From CAZEHS01 sp964649745 (GTDB lineage Bacteria > Bacillota > Clostridia > Peptostreptococcales > Acidaminobacteraceae), in NCBI GenBank assembly GCA_964649745.1, contig CAZYQI010000016.1, positions 1 through 64,000 of the forward strand: a stretch of DNA of 64,000 nucleotides, in the 5' to 3' direction. A program made the position numbers and the translations under genes. Below are positions 32,230 through 40,735 of this stretch, piece after piece (the first letter of the stretch is position 1; each line of letters starts with the position of its first letter). The notes beneath the pieces were generated by a model. That model was not told the origin of the DNA, did not search any database, and saw only the letters and a program-made list of their open reading frames with translations.

Positions 32230-33786
32230 TCAATCAATCTGACAAACCTGATTTCGCCCTTGCGCCTTTGCACGATAGAGCGCATCGTCTACCCGCCCGA
32301 TCAGCTTCTCAAAATGCTGATCGTCTGACTTTAGGCAGGTTACACCCAGACTAACCGTGACGGAAATTGTCTTTTGAAACGGTGCTTTTGAAACGGTTTT
32401 TCTGATTTTCTCTGCTACCCTGACAGCACTCTCCGCATCGGTTTCCGGAAGCAGAAGCAAGAATTCCTCTCCCCCCCATCGACTAAAAATATCCTGCTGC
32501 CGTATACTTGGTTCAATTCTGGCTACAATCTCTTTGAGAACCGCATCACCACACTGGTGGCCGTAGGTATCGTTAACGGCTTTAAAATGGTCGATGTCCA
32601 CCATGATAATGGACAGCGGATGAACATAACGCTTCGCACGAAGGTACTCCCGCTCAGCTAATTCCGCAAACCGGCGACGGTTTAAAGTGCCGGTCAGACT
32701 ATCCGTAATTGAATGGGCCCGCAACCGAACTTTGGCCTTCGCATAAATATAGGTGGAACTAAAAAGGAGAAGAAACAACGCCGTTACCAGCATCAAATCC
32801 AGTTTAGCGCTCTTGCTGATCTCCTCAAAGGTTGTATCGGACCTGAAATCCACCAGATAGCCCGTGTTTTTCCCTGCATAGTTTTCAATACGGAGAAACT
32901 GGACCAGGTAGTCCTTTCCACTTTCACGAATGACAAAATTAAAGCTTTTTCCGGATGATAGCCTTGGGGATGCCTGTTCTTTTATCTGACGTAGAACATT
33001 GTCCTTTCCACCAGTATTTCCGCGGAAAGCCTTGAGGGTAAGGTTCTTGGTTTTTTCAACCAGGTAGTGGTCGGACAAGAGGGAGGGTTCCATTGCCGTT
33101 TGCCGGCCGCTGGAGATCATATTATCGAAAACCGAGCGTTCCAGTATAAAGAACATGTCCCTCTCAGGAAAAACAGTGCCGAGAATTTTTATAAATGAAT
33201 CCATGGACAACGCGATTTCCACGGAACCTACATGAACTCCATAATGCTTCGCCGGATACACAAACCGATACCCAACAAATGTGCGCCCTGCTTCAAATCC
33301 CTGAACGGGCTTCAGCTTTGTATTGGCAATCCTTATAGTCTCTCTGCTGGCGAAAAGGTTATCTCCAAAGGTTTCAGGGCTGTAAAATCTGAGGAAGCTG
33401 TCGCCGTTGGGAAGATGAAAATGTAACTGTTGAAACTCACTGTCGCAGATTCTTCCGTAATCTTCACGCAATAATTCATACAACTGCCGGCGCAACACAC
33501 TGCGCTTTTCATCATCCGCACCCAAAGCTTCTCCCATCACCGCTGTCACTATGGGGCGGTCAATTATCTGGGCAAAGGCATAGTCCGCAAAATGACCATA
33601 CGTCTGAAGTGTTATACCCACCTCTGTATCCAACGCTTCCAACGAGGCATTCCGGTACATTTCAGCTTTGGTATTCTTGCCGGTCAAGATCAGGTAACAG
33701 CTTACGCTCCACAGTATCAGGCCGATAAAAACAATGATCAGCCATCGCCAATATTCCGCCGCTCCCCGCTGGAATTCCTCTCGCAT
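32230..33786 (-). CDS. Membrane diguanylate cyclase with dCache sensor
   Basis: The protein of about 519 residues has a transmembrane helix (about 15-35), an extracellular dCache_3-like sensor (about 50-290; marker LHFHLPNGDSFLRFYSPETFG and the GFEAGR segment), a second helix (about 325-345) and a GGDEF domain. The active loop is GGEEF, and the RQQD inhibition site stands five residues before it. It should make cyclic di-GMP in response to an outside ligand. The frame is open to 33948; ATG at 33786 or 33792 behind an AGGTG site is more likely than the longer start. Confidence 0.88.
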   Translation of the reverse strand: MREEFQRGAAEYWRWLIIVFIGLILWSVSCYLILTGKNTKAEMYRNASLEALDTEVGITLQTYGHFADYAFAQIIDRPIVTAVMGEALGADDEKRSVLRRQLYELLREDYGRICDSEFQQLHFHLPNGDSFLRFYSPETFGDNLFASRETIRIANTKLKPVQGFEAGRTFVGYRFVYPAKHYGVHVGSVEIALSMDSFIKILGTVFPERDMFFILERSVFDNMISSGRQTAMEPSLLSDHYLVEKTKNLTLKAFRGNTGGKDNVLRQIKEQASPRLSSGKSFNFVIRESGKDYLVQFLRIENYAGKNTGYLVDFRSDTTFEEISKSAKLDLMLVTALFLLLFSSTYIYAKAKVRLRAHSITDSLTGTLNRRRFAELAEREYLRAKRYVHPLSIIMVDIDHFKAVNDTYGHQCGDAVLKEIVARIEPSIRQQDIFSRWGGEEFLLLLPETDAESAVRVAEKIRKTVSKAPFQKTISVTVSLGVTCLKSDDQHFEKLIGRVDDALYRAKAQGRNQVCQID

Positions 33787-33872
33787 TGACATCACCTGAC
33801 TTTGCTTTATACTACAAATTGTGCATAGACAAGGGATTTTTACCCATAAACATAGCGGATAAACTGCAAATG

Positions 33873-33920
33873 AAAAAGATGCCGTCACGATGGAATTGGA
33901 TTCCCCTCGTAACGGCATTT
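33873..33920 (-). terminator. Terminator of the sigV-rsiV operon
   Basis: GATGCCGT pairs with ACGGCAT across a 25-base interior that pairs partly. On the minus strand the stem is followed by CTTTTTC. It lies 30 bp past the anti-sigma stop. Confidence 0.8.
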
Positions 33921-33948
33921 CATCATCCCACCTAGATTCTTTATTCAA

Positions 33949-34815
33949 TCACTTCCAAATGTCCATTAAAACAGAATCCGGTATGACGAATTCCGGACAG
34001 CCGGAGGAGCCTGGTCCTACTTCGTATTTGTCGAAGCAGATGACCAATTGACCGGTTTCGTTCATAAAGAAGCTCTGATCCTCTTTTATCTTCTCAAAGG
34101 GGTCTGAAAACTCGTCTTCAATCCAGAACTGATTTTCGCCGGCAGCGTTTTGACGCTTCATTTCATCCTTTAGATAGGAACTGATTGGGGTTATATAATC
34201 TGCATGTTCTTTAAAGAGGGAGGGCAGAGTAACCAGTGCATTGGTATGCTTGTTCACGGTATAAAACTTATGCACGGTGGAAGAGGAGCCAACAACATTG
34301 ACGATGTAGGTATCAATGGCCAGATAATCCTTTGTATCGGTTCGGAGGATATAGCCCGAATCCACGCCCATGTGAACTTCTTCGTCTGGAAAGTCTTCTT
34401 TTAAGGCTTTCATATCCGCTTCAAAACCAGCGATGATGGCGTTGGCATTGTCTTTGAACTGCGCGTTCAGCTTGTCCTGAAGTGCTTTGTCCAGAAGGCC
34501 TTCAATCTTTGGAGTTGCGATATCCGCCTGAAATCCCCCTTCGTCCACCACGTATCTGCCTAAGGTGAGCACCTTCACAACCCCATTCATTCCAGGTATG
34601 TCCGCTATGGTGGCTGCAAACACCGGACTGAGATTCAGCGACACGGTGAAAGCAATGGCCAGACTTGCGGCTAAGCCTATGACCGTTTTCCACTGTGCCC
34701 GTCGTTGAAGGGGCTCCGGCTCTGCCTTCATCGCCTTATGGATTCGTGCTTTCAGTTCATCGGAAGCCGTTTTCTCCTCGTATTCCCTTTTAATACTCTC
34801 CATTTGTTTGTTCAC
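33949..34815 (-). CDS. rsiV: Anti-sigma factor, RsiV-like (DUF3298)
   Basis: The 288-residue membrane protein holds the ECF sigma factor inactive. The cytoplasmic N-terminus (1-45) is charged, one transmembrane helix lies at about 45-65, and the outside part has DUF4163/DUF3298 features (FYTVNKHTNALVTLPSLF, then the closing FVIPDSVL). In Bacillus RsiV this region binds lysozyme and is then cleaved. The GTG start overlaps the sigma gene stop (GTGA), with GGAGGGG upstream, so the two are translationally coupled. The lysozyme role is known for the family and only inferred here. Confidence 0.85.
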   Translation of the reverse strand: MNKQMESIKREYEEKTASDELKARIHKAMKAEPEPLQRRAQWKTVIGLAASLAIAFTVSLNLSPVFAATIADIPGMNGVVKVLTLGRYVVDEGGFQADIATPKIEGLLDKALQDKLNAQFKDNANAIIAGFEADMKALKEDFPDEEVHMGVDSGYILRTDTKDYLAIDTYIVNVVGSSSTVHKFYTVNKHTNALVTLPSLFKEHADYITPISSYLKDEMKRQNAAGENQFWIEDEFSDPFEKIKEDQSFFMNETGQLVICFDKYEVGPGSSGCPEFVIPDSVLMDIWK

Positions 34816-35291
34816 TGTAACCCCTCCATTTCTATTCTCAGGACTTTCAGTGCTCTGTAAAGCCTTGTTTTCACTGTGTTGAGGTTTTCATCCAGTATCA
34901 CCGCTATCTCGTCCAGAGGCCGATCTTCAAAAAATCGGAGTGCGACGATGGCCCGGGAGTTGGGGTCCAGCACATCCAGCATCTGTTCAAAGGTAAGGTC
35001 CGCCAGGGAATCCTCATACTCCGGTATATCTTCAATAAGTGTCGGGTCCAGAACGGTTTCCCGTTTGCTCTGCCTCAGTCGCGTGAGAGCTGTATTGGCT
35101 ACAATCTGTAAAAACCAGCCGGCAACACGGTTAGGATCCCTTAATGATCCGATGGCCTTCAGTGCCTTCACCACACTGTCATTGACGACATCCTCAGCCT
35201 CTTCCCTGCTGCGCATGTAGGTGTAGGCAAAGCGATAGATTCCGTCAATATTCTGCACTATGTAATTCTCAAATACCTTTCTGTTAGACAT
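34812..35291 (-). CDS. sigV: ECF sigma factor, SigV-like
   Basis: The 160-residue sigma factor has region 2 (about 10-75; YRFAYTYMRSREEAEDVVND) and region 4 (about 105-155; DRPLDEIAVILDENLNTVKTRLYRAL as its helix-turn-helix), with no regions 1 or 3. The frame is open to 35399, but AGGAGG is 7 bases before the ATG at 35291. The partner anti-sigma gene overlaps its end. A likely self-recognised promoter is just upstream. With the RsiV-type partner it probably answers cell-wall attack. Confidence 0.9.
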   Translation of the reverse strand: MSNRKVFENYIVQNIDGIYRFAYTYMRSREEAEDVVNDSVVKALKAIGSLRDPNRVAGWFLQIVANTALTRLRQSKRETVLDPTLIEDIPEYEDSLADLTFEQMLDVLDPNSRAIVALRFFEDRPLDEIAVILDENLNTVKTRLYRALKVLRIEMEGLQ

Positions 35292-35313
35292 TTCATATCC
35301 TCCTTCTGTACAT

Positions 35314-35343
35314 AAGACCTTCGGGCCGGGTACAAAAGTTTCA
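35314..35343 (-). promoter_or_regulatory. Putative autoregulated ECF promoter
   Basis: On the minus strand TGAAAC (35338-35343) followed by TTTT is the typical ECF -35, and AAGACC read as GGTCTT (35314-35319) is a possible -10. The -10 match is imperfect. Confidence 0.5.
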
Positions 35344-35357
35344 TATTTTAAAAAAAT

Positions 35358-35414
35358 GAAAAAATAATAATGGGGCCATATCCAATGGGCTTCCCCCATC
35401 CTGATACAGCCCCA
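35358..35414 (-). terminator. Terminator after rnk
   Basis: TGGGGC and GCCCCA close a long imperfect hairpin (35371-35414). On the minus strand it is followed by a T-rich tract. It lies 18 bp past the rnk stop. Confidence 0.78.
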
Positions 35415-35431
35415 CCGTTCAGCGTACTCTG

Positions 35432-35848
35432 CTAAAGATCATAATCCCCTGCCGTTTCCGGCTGATAAATCACCTTCTCTACCTGCAGCCTAACCATTCC
35501 CGCAGGCACTTCCCACTCCAATATATCTCCTTCTCTGAATCCGAGAATGGCCGTCCCGATGGGGGCCAGTATGGAAATGCGGTTATCTTCCAGTTCTGCG
35601 TTTTCAGGGTACACCAGGGTATACTCCGTTTCTTCTCCGGAATCAAGATCCTTGAGAAGAACCTTCGAATTCATGGTTATAACCTCCGCCGGAATTTCTG
35701 TCGGCATAAGCACTGCAGCCCTGCGCAGCTCGTGCTCCAGACCGTGCAGGTGGGTGTCCTGCTTAAGATTTCCGAATTCCCTTTCATCAGCAATCAGCTT
35801 GAGCAGACGTTCACGATCCGAGCTGGTGATAAAAATATCTCTGGCCAT
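35432..35848 (-). CDS. rnk: GreA/GreB-family regulator of nucleoside diphosphate kinase (Rnk)
   Basis: The 138-residue protein has a short N-terminal coiled coil (about 8-45) and a C-terminal GreA-type FKBP-like domain (about 55-130) with TLVYPENA, ISILAPIGTAILG and the closing WEVPAG strand. Rnk proteins bind RNA polymerase near the secondary channel, but the short coil lacks the acidic tip of cleavage factors. A terminator follows directly. Upstream spacing to nif3 is 35 bp, so it may be the last gene of that transcript. Confidence 0.85.
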   Translation of the reverse strand: MARDIFITSSDRERLLKLIADEREFGNLKQDTHLHGLEHELRRAAVLMPTEIPAEVITMNSKVLLKDLDSGEETEYTLVYPENAELEDNRISILAPIGTAILGFREGDILEWEVPAGMVRLQVEKVIYQPETAGDYDL

Positions 35849-35883
35849 GTTTTATCATCCTCCTACACATGTGAAATGGGTTC

Positions 35884-36699
35884 TTATACAAACGCAAATG
35901 GATTGGAAAGTGCTTCCGATTCAATGATGCTGACCTCGTATCCCTTTTCGTCCACTTTTTCTCTGAGCCAATCGGCAAGAGCGGATACCGCGGTATGCTC
36001 CGTTTCATAATGGCCTGCATCGACCAAGGCGATTCCCAGCTGTTCCGCCTCGCGGGCTTCATGATATTTCACATCACCGGTGACCAGCACATCACAGCCT
36101 GCACGATGGGCATTTGTCACCAGATCCCCACCGGCACCGGCACATAGCGCAACCTTGCGTATAACCTTGTCAGGATTCCCGACGTATCGCAGCTGGGCTG
36201 CACCAAGGCTGTCTTTAAGAGCAACTGCCAGGTCTTTCAGAGATAGGCTTTCGGGAAGATAGCCGATACGGCCAAGACCAATGGTCTTATCCTTATCCTG
36301 TTGCCCCTCAGAAGGCTGCAGCACCTCAATCCGCTCCATATCCAGCAGGTCTGAAAGGGTGTCGTTAAGACCGCCCCAGGCGATATCCAGATTTGTATGG
36401 GACACATATACGTGGATATCGGCCCGGATCAGCCGCCGAAGGATCTGACCCTGGGGATCATTCTCTGTAATGGATTTTACAGGCCTAAAAATCAGCGGAT
36501 GATGGGTGACGATGAGATCCACGCTCTTTTCTTCGGCTTCAGCAGCCACTGCCGCTGTCACCTCCAGAGTAACCATGACCTTATTGATGGCGGTATCTTC
36601 ATTCCCAAGCTGAAAACCAACGGAGTCCCAGCTTTCAGCATATTTTTGAGGCGCCATTTCCTCCAGCATTCGTATTATTTTTTGTGAGTTAACGCGCAT
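35884..36699 (-). CDS. Nif3-like dinuclear metal centre protein (YqfO family)
   Basis: The 271-residue protein has the family markers: ESWDSVGFQLG near the start, the metal-binding HHPLIF and SHTNLD, and the late GDVKYHEA and DAGHYETE motifs. The usual inserted PII-like domain is absent, so this is the short form. The enzyme activity of the family is not settled. AGGAGG lies 8 bases before the ATG at 36699, and the first 25 bp overlap the end of trmK, so the two are translationally coupled as in many Firmicutes. Confidence 0.93.
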   Translation of the reverse strand: MRVNSQKIIRMLEEMAPQKYAESWDSVGFQLGNEDTAINKVMVTLEVTAAVAAEAEEKSVDLIVTHHPLIFRPVKSITENDPQGQILRRLIRADIHVYVSHTNLDIAWGGLNDTLSDLLDMERIEVLQPSEGQQDKDKTIGLGRIGYLPESLSLKDLAVALKDSLGAAQLRYVGNPDKVIRKVALCAGAGGDLVTNAHRAGCDVLVTGDVKYHEAREAEQLGIALVDAGHYETEHTAVSALADWLREKVDEKGYEVSIIESEALSNPFAFV

Positions 36700-37376
36700 G
36701 ATTGAACCTCCTGCAGCTGCTTCAGTGTTTGTTTGCAATCCGCAATAAGTGCGTCGGTTCCCTCCGCTGCCCCCGCCTGGGTAATGATCCTTTCAAAGCG
36801 CCGGATTTGCATGGCCACAAACTGAGAGAACAACGGATCCCCGGATTCCGGAAGGCAGTAGCCCATCAGGTCTCTGAAAACATCTGGGGTTTGGCTTTCT
36901 CCACTGCGGGCACAAATGATTTCATACAGGCGCCGCCCTTCCTTTGCCAAACATTCCTCTGTTATGCGAAATCCGTGTGTGACCAGCCAGCGACGAAGCT
37001 CCGTGAACCCGGACATAGGCTGTAGGATCAGTGTTTCCGCCTGAAGGGCCATGGCAATATCCGCTTCCAATATCTCGGATATCAAAATCCCTCCCATGCC
37101 GGCAATGATGATGCTCTGGGGCTGCTCTCCCCCCATGGGCGCAAGTCCCGGTCCCAATCGCAGAGCTACTTTATCCGTCAGCGCTTCCCGGACAAGGGTC
37201 TCCCGGGCGTTATCCAGGGGGCCTTTCTGAATATCCGCAGCCCAGGCGGATGGACAAATTCCCTGGGCCACCAGCCAAGCCGGTATATAGCCGTGATCTG
37301 TCCCCACATCGGCAACTGTTGTTCCGGCGGGAACCCGGTCTGCAATGGCCTGAAGCCGTGGTGTGAGTTTTATCAT
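36675..37376 (-). CDS. trmK: tRNA (adenine22-N1)-methyltransferase
   Basis: The 233-residue enzyme methylates A22 in the D-loop of tRNA with SAM. The N-terminal class I fold has motif I VADVGTDHGYIP and the IIAGMGG catalytic-loop motif; LQPMSG and the following LRRWL segment are typical of TrmK. The last 60 residues form a coiled C-terminal domain. It lies behind rpoD after a terminator and overlaps nif3, the usual Firmicute arrangement. Confidence 0.95.
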   Translation of the reverse strand: MIKLTPRLQAIADRVPAGTTVADVGTDHGYIPAWLVAQGICPSAWAADIQKGPLDNARETLVREALTDKVALRLGPGLAPMGGEQPQSIIIAGMGGILISEILEADIAMALQAETLILQPMSGFTELRRWLVTHGFRITEECLAKEGRRLYEIICARSGESQTPDVFRDLMGYCLPESGDPLFSQFVAMQIRRFERIITQAGAAEGTDALIADCKQTLKQLQEVQSCALTHKK

Positions 37377-37442
37377 AAAACCTCCAGAGGAAAGGATTAA
37401 AACCTATATATCTCCACAGCTTTTGTTAATCATCCTGTAAAC

Positions 37443-37470
37443 AATCCCGGCTGCTTGTGCGGCCGGGATT
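37443..37470 (-). terminator. Terminator after rpoD
   Basis: AATCCCGGC (37443-37451) pairs perfectly with GCCGGGATT (37462-37470). It is 16 bp past the rpoD stop. On the minus strand the T run is short; on the plus strand TTTT follows. Confidence 0.75.
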
Positions 37471-37485
37471 TTGGGTTTATTGTTA

Positions 37486-38601
37486 TTACTCCAGATAATC
37501 CCGAAGTTTTTTGCTACGGCTGGGGTGCTTCAATTTCCTGAGAGCCTTGGCCTCAATCTGCCGGATCCGCTCACGGGTAACCTCAAAGCGCTTTCCTACC
37601 TCTTCCAGGGTACGGGCGCGACCATCCTCAAGACCAAACCGAAGCTTAAGAACCTTTTGCTCACGGGGGGTGAGGGTTTCCAGCACTTCGATAAGCTGTT
37701 CCTTGAGCATGGAGAAGGCTGCCGCATCGGCTGGTGCAGGGGCATCCGTATCTGGGATAAAGTCACCCAGATGGGAGTCTTCTTCCTCACCGATGGGGGT
37801 TTCAAGAGAAACCGGCTCCTGTGCAATTTTTAGGATTTCGCGGACCTTCTCCACCGTCATATCCATTTCTTCTGCAATCTCTTCCGGTTTGGGCTCCCGG
37901 CCCAATTCCTGAAGCAACTGCCGTTGAACACGGATAAGCTTGTTGATGGTTTCCACCATATGAACCGGAATCCGGATCGTACGGGCTTGGTCTGCAATGG
38001 CCCGGGTAATGGCCTGACGAATCCACCAGGTGGCATAGGTACTGAATTTGAAGCCCTTGCGAAAATCAAATTTCTCAACAGCCTTGATAAGGCCCAGGTT
38101 CCCCTCCTGAATAAGATCCAGGAACAGCATGCCTCTTCCCACATAGCGTTTTGCTATGCTTACAACAAGGCGCAGATTGGCTTCACAGAGCTTTTTCTTG
38201 GCCTCTTCATCTCCTTCTTCCATCCGCTTTGCAAGAGAGATTTCCTCTTCGCCGGAAAGAAGCGGTACCTTCCCTATTTCCTTGAGGTACATCCTTACAG
38301 GGTCATCAATACTTATGCCCTTGGGCAGGGTAAGATCAAAATCTGCTTCTTCCTCTTCATCCTCTGCTGCAGGGGTTTCTGAGTCTGTTTCAGAATCGAT
38401 CTCTTCTTCGTCCGATTCCGCCATTACCTCTATCCCCATAGACGTCAGCGAGTCATAGACATCTTCCATCTGTTCCTTATCAAGGTCGATATCACCCAAA
38501 ATGTCTTCAATTTCTTTATAGGTCAGGGAGCCGCTGTCTTTTCCCATCTCCATCAAGCGTTTCACCGCATCGGTACGCTCGGATCCGTTCTTTTTGCTCA
38601 A
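37486..38601 (-). CDS. rpoD: Primary sigma factor RpoD (SigA)
   Basis: The protein of about 372 residues has region 1.1 at its N-terminus, an acidic linker (about 65-95), region 1.2 (PVRMYLKEIG), region 2 (ANLRLVVSIAKRY, DLIQEGNLGL, FSTYATWWIRQAI), region 3 and region 4 (TLEEVGKRFEVTRERIRQIE). It directs housekeeping transcription. An ATG at 38619 overlaps the dnaG stop, but AAAGGAGGG stands between it and a TTG at 38601, which is the better start. Its order behind dnaG is conserved in Firmicutes. Confidence 0.97.
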   Translation of the reverse strand: MSKKNGSERTDAVKRLMEMGKDSGSLTYKEIEDILGDIDLDKEQMEDVYDSLTSMGIEVMAESDEEEIDSETDSETPAAEDEEEEADFDLTLPKGISIDDPVRMYLKEIGKVPLLSGEEEISLAKRMEEGDEEAKKKLCEANLRLVVSIAKRYVGRGMLFLDLIQEGNLGLIKAVEKFDFRKGFKFSTYATWWIRQAITRAIADQARTIRIPVHMVETINKLIRVQRQLLQELGREPKPEEIAEEMDMTVEKVREILKIAQEPVSLETPIGEEEDSHLGDFIPDTDAPAPADAAAFSMLKEQLIEVLETLTPREQKVLKLRFGLEDGRARTLEEVGKRFEVTRERIRQIEAKALRKLKHPSRSKKLRDYLE

Positions 38602-38615
38602 TGACTTCCCTCCTT

Positions 38616-40439
38616 TCATCGGTTATCCTGTCGGGTCTTCCCTGAAAGGAGTTCCGACAATTCTTTCTTGTACGCATACAACCTTATAATTATATTCTCT
38701 TGCTCAGATTTTTCAAGTGTTTTGTTTTCTTTCTTTACCCGTTCTTCCAGGTTTGAAATCATATGCTTTAAAAATTGTCCCTGCAAGCGGCCGGACATCG
38801 TTCGGAGCTCGCGGTCTTCGTTATCCAAAGGCACTGTATTCTTAAGACTGTCTGCCAGAACGGAAAGTTCCGTGAGGTCAGCAGAATCAATGAACTGATC
38901 GAAGCTGAACTGCTCATGCCGCGAGTAATATTCCCGTAAGGCAATCCAGAGCTCCCTGGCTGGCATTGAGGTGAACCATTCATCGGCTACCAGACCTTCC
39001 AGCTTGGCATAGGTTCCCTTACTGAGAACCGCCGCTTCCAGAAGCTTGGATTCCACCGGAGATATTTCCGCCGAAATCGGAGTTGCACCGGCCACATCCG
39101 TTCGGATGCTCTGAAGCTCCTTAAGAGCAATCCCCAAATCACTTCCCTTTTGATCGCTTAGCAGTCCGTAGATGGATTCCGGGGATTTTTTTGTCTGCTG
39201 GCTGAGCTGGTGGATATAGGTTTCCCGTTCAACACTGTTCCGCACCCGCCTTAACACCGCAACGGCTTCATCAAGATACTTAAGCTGTTCATACCCGCTT
39301 TCCAGGTTATAGCCCATGGCTATTTGCTTAAGGATGAAACCCGTGCCGGGCAGCGCTTCCCGAATTCTCTCATGGAAGGCGTCTGGCCCCTGAGCCCGGA
39401 TAAAATCGTCAGGATCCTTAAATTCTCCCATATCCACTACCCTGGCCCGGATACCTGCGGCATCCAGAATCTCAATACCCCGGAGAGTGGCCTTCACACC
39501 GGCGCTGTCGGAATCATAGGCCAGGATTATTTCCTTGGCCGAACGCTTCACAATTCCGGCATGGTGAGAGGTCATGGCGGTTCCCAGGGTTGCTACGGCA
39601 TTTCGAATCCCGTGCTGATGCAGGGAGACCACATCCATGTATCCTTCTACCATAATCAGCACCCCGGCATCACCGGTATGCTTTCGGGCTATATGGAAAC
39701 CGTAAAGGGTTTTCCCTTTGTCAAAAAGAGCACTTTCGGGGGAATTCAGATACTTGGGAACGCTGTCATCCAGCACTCTGCCCCCGAAGCCGATGACCTT
39801 ACCCCGACCATCCTGGATGGGAAACATCACCCGATTCCTGAAACGGTCGTAATAACCCGACTTGTTATCCCGCTGAACCACCAAACCGGCTTTTTCCATC
39901 AGCCTGCTGTCATAGCCCTTGGAGGACAAATGCCGCATGAGATGATCCCAACCGTCCGGTGCAAGGCCAAGTCCGAAATCCTTGATCAGTTCATCGGTAA
40001 GACCGCGACCGGCAAGGTACGAATATCCGGCGTTGGGTGTGGTCTGCAGCTGTCTGAGGTAGAACACAGCGGCTTCCCGCACAGCTTCCTGAAGCCGTTG
40101 AATCTCTTTTCCTGCCTGGGGATTAGACTGTTGCACCTCGTACTGACTGAGGTCCAGCCCGCACTGCTCGGCCAGTGCCTCCACCGCCTCAATAAACTCC
40201 AGTCGTTCCATCTGCATGATAAACTGGATGGCGCTTCCCCCTGCGCCGCATCCGAAGCAATGAAACAGCTGCTTTTCCTCCGATACTACAAAGGATGGTG
40301 TTTTTTCACCATGCAGAGGGCAAAGGGTTTTATAGTTCCTCCCTGCTTTCTTCAGAGGCGCATATTTGGAAATAACGGAGACAATATCGCAGTTCTGTAG
40401 AACAATATCCGCAATATGGTCAACATATCTGGGGCTCAT
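38616..40439 (-). CDS. dnaG: DNA primase
   Basis: The 607-residue enzyme makes RNA primers at the replication fork. The N-terminal zinc ribbon has CPLH and CFGCG (about 40-64). The TOPRIM domain (about 255-345) has MVEGYMD and DSDSAG, and the C-terminal part binds the DnaB helicase. The frame is open to 40490, but ATG at 40439 matches family starts; its Shine-Dalgarno sequence (GGAAGTGAG) is weak. The 56-codon ORF upstream overlaps this ATG by four bases (ATGA), so re-initiation may help. Confidence 0.96.
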   Translation of the reverse strand: MSPRYVDHIADIVLQNCDIVSVISKYAPLKKAGRNYKTLCPLHGEKTPSFVVSEEKQLFHCFGCGAGGSAIQFIMQMERLEFIEAVEALAEQCGLDLSQYEVQQSNPQAGKEIQRLQEAVREAAVFYLRQLQTTPNAGYSYLAGRGLTDELIKDFGLGLAPDGWDHLMRHLSSKGYDSRLMEKAGLVVQRDNKSGYYDRFRNRVMFPIQDGRGKVIGFGGRVLDDSVPKYLNSPESALFDKGKTLYGFHIARKHTGDAGVLIMVEGYMDVVSLHQHGIRNAVATLGTAMTSHHAGIVKRSAKEIILAYDSDSAGVKATLRGIEILDAAGIRARVVDMGEFKDPDDFIRAQGPDAFHERIREALPGTGFILKQIAMGYNLESGYEQLKYLDEAVAVLRRVRNSVERETYIHQLSQQTKKSPESIYGLLSDQKGSDLGIALKELQSIRTDVAGATPISAEISPVESKLLEAAVLSKGTYAKLEGLVADEWFTSMPARELWIALREYYSRHEQFSFDQFIDSADLTELSVLADSLKNTVPLDNEDRELRTMSGRLQGQFLKHMISNLEERVKKENKTLEKSEQENIIIRLYAYKKELSELLSGKTRQDNR

Positions 40440-40606
40440 GGTCTCACTTCCGATCGTTCGCTTCCGGTCAGGGGCCATGTGGAATGGCATGCTTGTCCTT
40501 TGAGTAGTATTCTATGCCAGTCGTTGAAATCCTCTTTTGTTTCGATAATTACTTCGTTAATGATAGTATCCGCTCCACTCATTTCTGCTACACAGGTGTC
40601 GTCCAT
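40436..40606 (-). CDS. Possible 56-aa protein coupled to dnaG
   Basis: A short minus-strand frame reads MDDTCVAEMSGADTI and ends SERSEVRP. Its stop overlaps the dnaG start as ATGA, the usual sign of translational coupling. The composition is protein-like, with EVIIETKEDFNDWHRILL in the centre. It lacks a good ribosome binding site of its own. I recognise no family. A chance open frame is possible. Confidence 0.45.
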   Translation of the reverse strand: MDDTCVAEMSGADTIINEVIIETKEDFNDWHRILLKGQACHSTWPLTGSERSEVRP

Positions 40607-40735
40607 TATGCTGTCGGTCGGGTAATGCCGTTGTCCAAATTGGACATGAGGTATGATAATTCGACGTGAGTTACTGAATCCCTTTATTATTGATGAAGTT
40701 CTAATATTATTTTAATAAAGCTACGGGGAACCGGG

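Noticed and set aside
39324..40400. 358-codon open frame opposite dnaG
   Set aside because: It is antisense to the primase and has no family features.
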